Below, in pieces: positions 5,791 to 6,791 of a stretch of 6,791 nucleotides of DNA. Under the pieces are notes generated by a model. The model searched no databases and had not been told where the DNA came from. It saw only the letters and a list, made by a program, of their open reading frames with translations. The stretch is taken from NCBI GenBank assembly GCA_023386255.1, contig JAEWKB010000226.1, positions 1 through 6,791 on the forward strand. The letters are read 5' to 3'. Within the stretch, counting starts at the first letter, position 1; each line of letters begins with the position of its first letter. The DNA comes from Bacteroidota bacterium. Its GTDB lineage: Bacteria; Bacteroidota; Bacteroidia; Flavobacteriales; Flavobacteriaceae. Both the position numbers and the translations under genes were made by a program.

Positions 5791-6791
5791 ATGGCTAGAG
5801 ATTTAAAATATACAAGAAACATAGGGATTGCTGCCCACATTGATGCCGGTAAAACGACAACTACTGAGCGTATCCTTTTTTACACAGGTAAGTCACACAA
5901 GATTGGTGAGGTGCACGATGGTGCAGCTACCATGGACTGGATGGCGCAGGAGCAGGAGCGTGGTATTACCATTACTTCGGCTGCTACTACCTGTACGTGG
6001 AACTTCCCTACAGAACAGGGTAAGCCGCTTGCTGATACTAAGGATTACCACTTTAACATTATTGATACCCCGGGACACGTTGACTTTACCGTTGAGGTAA
6101 ACCGTTCACTTAGGGTGCTTGATGGCCTTGTGTTCCTTTTTAGTGCTGTTGACGGTGTTGAGCCGCAATCAGAAACTAACTGGAGGCTTGCAGACAATTA
6201 CCGTGTGCCGCGTATGGGCTTCGTTAATAAAATGGACCGTCAGGGATCTAACTTCCTTGCCGTGTGCCAGCAGGTAAAAGACATGCTTAAGAGTAATGCA
6301 GTGCCAATCGTACTTCCGATAGGTGATGAGCAGGACTTTAAAGGTGTGGTAGACCTTATCAAGAACCAGGCTATCATATGGCATGACGATACTCAGGGAG
6401 CTACTTTTGACATTGTGCCTATCCCTGCGGAAATGGCTGATGAAGCGCACCAGTACAGGTCACAGCTTATTGAAGAAGTGGCTGCGTATGATGAGAACCT
6501 TCTAGAGAAATACATGGAGGATGAAAACTCTATTACTGAAGACGAAATCAACAACGCACTTAGGAAAGCTACTATAGATATGGCTATCATTCCTATGCTT
6601 TGTGGTTCTTCATTTAAAAATAAAGGTGTTCAGTTCATGCTTGATGCGGTTTGTAAATTCCTTCCTTCGCCACTTGACAAAGAAGCTATTGAAGGTACAA
6701 ACCCTGATACTGACGAGCCTATCGTTCGTAAGCCATCTGTTGATGAGCCGTTTGCAGCTCTTGCATTCAAGATCGCTACTGACCCTTATGT
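5791..6791 (+). CDS. fusA: Elongation factor G, N-terminal part, cut by the window edge
   Basis: The frame is open from ATG 5791 to the right edge (333 full codons plus two bases) and encodes the GTPase domain of EF-G, the translocase that moves tRNAs and mRNA through the ribosome and aids ribosome recycling. GTPase motifs: P-loop AHIDAGKT at residues 15-22, switch I RGITI at 57-61, switch II DTPGH at 92-96, NKMD at 146-149, and G5 CGSS at 271-274. The EF-G-specific G' insertion follows NKMD, and the fragment ends at the beginning of domain II ([14 protein letters not shown]). The family is about 700 residues, so roughly half is missing beyond the window. No frameshift or odd residue is seen. 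The start follows ACATTTAAA with no Shine-Dalgarno. Its place after rpsG and its close match to typical Bacteroidota EF-G mark it as the main str-operon copy. Confidence 0.97.
   Translation, partial: MARDLKYTRNIGIAAHIDAGKTTTTERILFYTGKSHKIGEVHDGAATMDWMAQEQERGITITSAATTCTWNFPTEQGKPLADTKDYHFNIIDTPGHVDFTVEVNRSLRVLDGLVFLFSAVDGVEPQSETNWRLADNYRVPRMGFVNKMDRQGSNFLAVCQQVKDMLKSNAVPIVLPIGDEQDFKGVVDLIKNQAIIWHDDTQGATFDIVPIPAEMADEAHQYRSQLIEEVAAYDENLLEKYMEDENSITEDEINNALRKATIDMAIIPMLCGSSFKNKGVQFMLDAVCKFLPSPLDKEAIEGTNPDTDEPIVRKPSVDEPFAALAFKIATDPY

Noticed and set aside
5828..6100. 90-codon plus-strand open frame overlapping fusA
   Set aside because: It is an out-of-frame reading of the EF-G GTPase domain; the fusA frame carries every GTPase motif and is open to the window edge.

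Overview
The window looks like chromosomal DNA from a member of the Bacteroidota, most likely Flavobacteriaceae (Flavobacterium or a close relative). Four things point there: a C-terminal type IX secretion (T9SS) sorting domain, promoter boxes of the Bacteroidota form TTG-N19-TAnnTTTG, no Shine-Dalgarno motifs before the genes (A/T-rich stretches instead), and flavobacterial-type S12, S7 and EF-G sequences. I see no mobile element, CRISPR array, tRNA or rRNA.

Layout. Positions 1-90 hold the first 30 codons of a minus-strand rRNA 2'-O-methyltransferase gene (rlmB type) that leaves the window at its left edge. A 163-bp divergent region carries a -7 box for each flanking gene. The plus-strand gene 254-2992 encodes a 912-residue exported protein: signal peptide, purple-acid-phosphatase-like (PAP-like) N-terminal Fn3 domain, metallophosphatase domain, an Fn3-like domain, three tandem 'DWIG' modules and a T9SS type A sorting domain. 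A strong intrinsic terminator at 3015-3042 ends it, almost touching the stop codon of the convergent minus-strand gene 3045-4709. That gene encodes an Omp85/BamA-like outer-membrane protein with POTRA-like modules and a 16-stranded-type barrel region; it starts with TTG. A 179-bp divergent region follows, with a consensus promoter at 4807-4836 firing rightward into the str operon: rpsL (S12), rpsG (S7) and fusA (EF-G), the last cut by the right edge at codon 334.

How the genes relate. rpsL-rpsG-fusA is a genuine co-transcribed translation operon with gaps of 24 and 20 nt. The other three genes each have their own transcriptional orientation and are not obviously linked to it. The phosphatase would act outside the cell or on its surface and the Omp85-like protein in the outer membrane, but nothing shows that they work together. 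I found no clear new multi-gene system. The most unusual items are the architecture and altered metal-site motif of the phosphatase, the poorly characterised Omp85-like protein, and small 5'-end features (a possible leaderless rlmB mRNA and a hairpin at the start of the str mRNA).
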